Source: Cliona cf. orientalis
Lineage: Eukaryota; Porifera; Demospongiae; Clionaida; Clionaidae
Reading direction: 5' to 3'
Length of the DNA: 64,000 nt
Assembly: GCA_963930775.1 (NCBI GenBank)
Contig: OZ005689.1
Location: 18,623,775 to 18,687,774 of the forward strand
Shown: positions 59,940-64,000 of the stretch, piece after piece
Layout of the letters: every line of letters begins with the position of its first letter
How positions within the stretch are numbered: the first letter of the stretch is position 1
Program-made: the position numbers and the translations under genes
Notes under the pieces: generated by a model
Told to the model about the DNA's origin: nothing
What the model saw: only the letters and a program-made list of their open reading frames with translations
The model's database searches: none

Positions 59940-61655
59940 AGCATTCCAGTCGTTAAGCCAGCGGTCCAAAACACGTACAAACGTTGCAGATCCAGGAAGT
60001 GCATCCGGTGCAACATTCCAGTGCATGCAATTTTTGCCGTTTTTTATCTATTTTTCATACCTGTTCTATCTAGGGCATCTTTCACTTCTAGGACTCCAAA
60101 CAAAGACCAGAAGACAGAGCAACTCTTCTACTTTCAGCTCGTTTAAGTCCTATAACCTGGAGACGTTCATGAGCTCCGCGGTGATCGCTTTTGTGCATGC
60201 TGTTTGCAAGCATTAATAAAAGTGCCTCGTGCAAAAAGTTTTGGTTTCCTTGGATGGATTCCCATGATTCAAGCACCATTCAATAGCTCTTGTATTGCTC
60301 TACAATATGAGACTGGAACGAAGTTTTTCCATCGAGCGGTTCCAGAGTTATACGGCATCAAAAATCAGAAAAGTTCAGTACAACCGCGTGGCATTTTCTA
60401 TATCTTAAGGTTTCATCGAGTGTCTGACCTTCTGACCATCCAAGAATGAGCTATAGGCTTAGTAGCGCTCATTATGAAGCTCCAAGTTTCTAGGGAGGAG
60501 GCGTCGTCATCCAGATGGGTAGTATCTTTGTGCTCACAATTTCAAGGACTGAAGGTTGGTGTCAAGTGTGTGTGAGGCCAAGTAGCTAGCTAGCTAGCCA
60601 TTCAACTATGTATACTTACCAGGCAAATAATAAAGCCCAGGGATGAGGGCGAGCCTTTTACCAGCTAAAGAACAAGCAACACAGAAGAGTCTCACTGTTG
60701 TGCCTATGCCATTATGAAAGTCGGCTTACATCAAAGCCGAAAATGACAAGTTCCAAGGGGGTGGGCGTAATTTCTCAAGCAGTTCGAGTTCAGTTCTCTC
60801 TCTCTCTCTGTTTTCAACCCACCCCATATACATACACAATTCATTAGGTGATAATCAGCTACCTATTGATGTCAGAGTAGGATGGTGAGAGGGGGCAGAA
60901 ATGGAGTTCCACAGCCTAGAGAAGGGGCTGCCTAGGCCTCAGGCTGTAGCTTTGTAATGAAGCTGACTTCTGAGGTGCTGAAAGCCTACTCCATTTACTG
61001 AGGTCCTCACTTCTACCGTCTCTTGCAGATGATCGAGTACTTTCTCTGTCAACCATAGCTTTTATGATGCCAGATGACATAGGAGACTGGTTGTGAAAGC
61101 TTTAACAACCTTAAGCAAACCTTTAAGAAGGCATTTGGTAGCTAGAAATCTTTGTAGCACCTAGATAATGCTGTGTTATCATTGGTTTGTATGTATTCAT
61201 TCAATATTTGTATTGTGAAAATATCAATTTTTGTACTGTTTTTAACAGCGTGTAACTCTGGAACCACTCAATGGAAAAACTTCGTTCCAGTCTCATATTG
61301 TAGAGCAACACAAGAGCTATTGAATGGTACTTAAATCATTGGAAGCCATCCAAGAGAACCAAAACGTACCACTTTTTGCGCGAGGCACTTTTGTGAGCAC
61401 TTGCAAACAGCATGCACAAAAGCAATCGCCACGGAGCTTATGAATGTCCCCGGGTTATGGGACTTGAACGAGCTGAAAGTAGAAGAGTTGCTCTGTCTTC
61501 TGGTCTTTGTTTGGAGTCCTACAAGTGACAGATGGCCTAGATAGAACAGGTAAGAAAAATAGATAAAAAACGGCAAAAATTGCATGCACTGGAATGTGCC
61601 ACTGGATGTACTTCCTGGATCTGCAACAGTTGGACCACTGGCTTAACGGCTGCAT
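59940..61655. repeat. Inverted duplication inside the transposase gene
   Basis: About 410 bp at 59940–60355 reappears inverted at 61240–61655 (for example GCAACTCTTCTACTTTCAGC against its complement), around an unrelated 890 bp. One arm is in the sense orientation of the transposase, the other is reversed. Confidence 0.88.
60356..61239. other. Loop between the inverted arms, no gene
   Basis: Contains a (TC)n tract near 60797–60812 and no recognisable coding or repeat family. Confidence 0.4.
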
Positions 61656-62987
61656 TCGAGTAGAATGTAGATTCATCCTATACAACTCTCAACAAAGGTT
61701 TTTCTTGCCCGATAAGGGATGAAGGGATGAAGGGATGCTGATGGCAGAAATGGTGAAATGCTTTTAACATCCAACTCTCTCATTCTCATTTTGGCCAAAA
61801 AATCACATCTGCATCTTCTCTTTCATGGCCATCAAAAAATACACCTTTTTTGTGATCACACTGTTTGAAACCAAGACAACGAAGATACAGTCGAGCTGTC
61901 TCCAGGCAAACATTGACATTGAACTTATAATGGATCCATTGTTTGAACATGTAAGTGGTCATGTTTGGTTCACCCTTCCTGTAAGCATTCTCTCTGATGT
62001 ATGTTCGAGCAGTTAGTTTGAACTCTTTGCTGTGAATGAGAGAATCATGGACTGATGCTTTACCACGATCTGATGATAACTCGAGTTCAACAAATTCATC
62101 AACTTCATCTAAATTTGAATGTGCAGCCATGGAGGTAAATAATGCAAAGGCCCATTTTCGTACATGCTCAGAGGAATATCCACAAACTTGTGCAGCTAGT
62201 TCAGCTGCTTCCATAATGCTATATTTCATATTTGCCATTGCCGATGTCATTACATTGATTGCTATTCCTTTTTTTATTTCAAACGTTAGATTTCTGTTTA
62301 TGTATCCTTGTAAACATTCCCTACCTTTGTTGAACAAAGTTTGATTGTTTTTAAATATATGGAAGAGAGTCATCGTTTCTGCATGCAGTGTTTGCATCCT
62401 GAACTGGTGTTTGTACTAGTGAGTCATGATCCGTAAGATTGCTCAGGTTGGCCATTCTCACTTCTACTCCTTTCTTTGGATCCCCTCTGCTCTTTTGCAC
62501 TCTGAAACTAGTAGGGCAGCTGCAGATTCCTTGCTGGCTCTGGTGCTGCAAGTAGGAGCATCAACTTGATGGGTAACCTCAGCAAGAAAGGCACGGATAC
62601 CACACTTCCGGGTAGGTCGCACACGGGCTTTGTTTTCAGAGATGAACTGCCGATCACAGGCTTGGTTCTGAAAAGAACCGGTTATAGAAACATCACGCTC
62701 CAGCTCCATCCGATTGAATCGCAGATTAAACTGCGTTTGAAAATTGGCGCGCGGTTTGAACGCGGCGTGCGCGTGTATGGCGCCCGCACGCGGAACATGC
62801 CTACGTCAATATTAATTTTATGTGCTGCGTCATCTGTACATATTTTTTTTGTATGGTGTTATATGGAAAAGGTGTCTGAAAACGTCCAGGTCAGATCAGT
62901 TATACATGCTATAAGTTTGCATTGTGCAACATAAAATTGTCATTAAAATGTTCATGCAACTTTCTCCCCTTTTCCTTGGTAGCACTG

Positions 62988-63296
62988 TGTGGTTTGTAAG
63001 CTCTACCATAGAGCTAACCCGCGTTCTGACTATTCACTTCGTTGTGGAGATACAGTGCTCTGTGATCGCGCCACACCCCCAATAATCGAGAAATTACAAT
63101 CCAAAGGCGTTGGTATGCATGCGTATGGCATTTCCGCATACTACGCTTACCCGGAAATCAATTAAATGGACCTGGGTGGAGTCATTCGAAGTTAACGTCA
63201 AGATCGAGCAAGAGTTGAATTTCATTGTTGACGACAGCCGATTATTCTTTGATGCCCAAGAAGCTAAAAAGATGAGCAAACGTACAGTAGTTCGAT
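62988..63296 (+). mobile_element. TGTGACCGG MITE, copy i, right piece (3' truncated)
   Basis: Resumes at GGTTTGTAAGCTCTACCATAG and runs through the shared core GATGCCCAAGAAGCTAAAAA to ACGTACAGTAGTTCGAT, where it stops short of the right TIR. Confidence 0.85.
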
Positions 63297-64000
63297 TTGC
63301 CACATCACATAATTGTAATCAATAAAATTAATATAAAACATGCTGGATACACTGAGTAGGTACAATATATATTCGTCACTGCAATTTGTCCATATTGCTG
63401 AAAAGCACATCCCTTTGTTTCACAAGTATTTCGCTTGATATGCCTCCAGCTTGAATGAAGATCTTTAATTTACTGAATGCTGATGCTGAATGTATGTTGT
63501 GAGCAGACTAGCAACTTTAGAAGGCGTAAGACGTCTCCAGAATGTTTCTCTGGTATTTCATCATCAGAGTAATCAGAAACGAGCATGCATAGTAGTGTTT
63601 GGGGACGCTTTGAGCCTGTAGGTAGGACAGTAGGGATAGCAGAATGAACCATGAAATACAAATAAAGATTCTTTGCAGACAACTTAACTGTTTGGTATAA
63701 CTTACCGACATTTTGACTAGATGCTCTAGTTATCCTCAGGGCAAAAGTGAAGCGAGGAGGTGCAAAAAGCTGGTGCTCTTATAGGCATGGTTACTGCACT
63801 CGTGTGCCCATGTGCCTTAGTGCAAAGACTGAAGGGCTGGCACGATTAGCACTAACGCAGTTGCCCCCGCCCCCTAATTTCTTTCATAGTTGCAATCCAG
63901 CAACCTGGTAGCTCGTAGCCCCTGTCTCGATTGAGCCTGTTGTTTGCCGGAATCCTCTTGATGTGTACGGCTTCCTTTTACCTTTAGCTGGACAGATCTG
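63297..64000. other. No gene recognised
   Basis: The minus strand has an open stretch at 63682–63470 (HSAIPTVLPTGSKRPQTLL) and an ATG immediately followed by GTAAGT at 63711, which could be exon pieces of a host gene, but no family is recognised. Confidence 0.3.

Larger units (their letters stand above)
58783..62397 (-). pseudogene. Large DDE transposase of the 6.9-kb element, fragmented
   Basis: From 62397 downwards: an N-terminal part with AAQVCGYSSEHVRKWAF, ARLYLRCLGFKQCDHKKG and FFDGHEREDADVIFWPK (61786); then ESWESIQGNQNFLHEA (about 60270), HWNVAPDALPGSATFVRVLD and FWGDGHIQ, catalytic first Asp in ASIMVSDFVVEGYGYLRDD (about 59860), second Asp in GIFMFD (about 59690), LNAADMNVHPGGKQP and MRDTTWNGTHQSMV, GMKFVLQERG (59200), FHCELNPIECNW with the Glu (59068–59095), and a C-terminal SLDSITKDLMDKFFRT…YKSHVQY (58998–58783). 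Frame changes, stops and an insertion near 59455–59640 make it dead. Confidence 0.78.
56115..62987 (-). mobile_element. 6.9-kb TA-target element with large DDE transposase and HIRAN-like gene
   Basis: TIR CAGTGCTACCAAG(A/G)AAAAGG at 56115, inverse ending at 62987, about 30 of 33 bases matching. Inserted in a MITE whose two halves flank it; TA at 56113–56114 and TG (changed TA) at 62988–62989. The transposase type, large size and TA target fit the Sailor-like branch of the IS630–Tc1–mariner group as I remember it. A TTAA MITE (57943–58684) is nested inside. Confidence 0.85.

Overview
This is a eukaryotic, almost certainly metazoan, window. Split genes with short GT–AG introns, abundant short inverted-repeat elements, AT-rich DNA with simple repeats and the mix of transposon families (Helitron, Tc1/mariner, pogo, Mutator-like, CR1/jockey-like LINE, HECT/integrase and DUF3987 genes) look most like a sponge, possibly a cnidarian. 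This is an inference from gene style; there is no rRNA or housekeeping marker. I found no convincing intact host gene. Most of what can be read is transposon-derived, heavily nested and mostly decayed.

Layout. 1.6–4.6 kb holds a decayed Helitron Rep gene (minus strand). 5.1–12.1 kb may be one CACTA-like element made of subterminal repeats, tandem arrays and MITEs. 13.3–14.0 kb is a TTAA-ended MITE with a second copy at 57.9–58.7 kb. 14.65–16.4 kb is a 5'-truncated LINE. 17.1–23.3 kb holds four copies of one TA-target MITE (TIR TGTGACCGG) and a dead Tc1/mariner transposase. 23.4–24.7 kb has FLYWCH and Ulp1-protease/PHD fragments. 27.1–33.1 kb carries a HECT-ligase gene facing a DDE-integrase gene. 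33.43–36.03 kb is a complete two-gene Tc1/mariner element. 36.04–38.51 and 38.67–40.83 kb are two related elements with 10-bp target duplications. 41.235–47.566 kb is a complete element with ~130–145 bp TIRs and a 9-bp target duplication, carrying a RecQ-like helicase gene and a DUF6589 gene. 48.7–53.2 kb is a divergent pair (Cys-rich gene, DUF3987 P-loop gene). 54.0–55.7 kb is a pogo-type transposase with a PHD finger. 56.115–62.987 kb is a 6.9-kb TA-target element carrying a large DDE transposase and a HIRAN-like gene.

How the genes work together. Four separate loci share one architecture: a plus-strand non-transposase gene (HECT ligase; unknown 290-aa protein; RecQ helicase; HIRAN-like protein) converging on a minus-strand transposase or candidate transposase. 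For three of them both element ends can be seen. The strongest discovery candidate is the RecQ + DUF6589 element: its borders are exact and DUF6589 is the only candidate transposase inside. Second are the intact two-exon accessory gene of the Tc1/mariner element and the HIRAN-like cargo gene of the 6.9-kb element.
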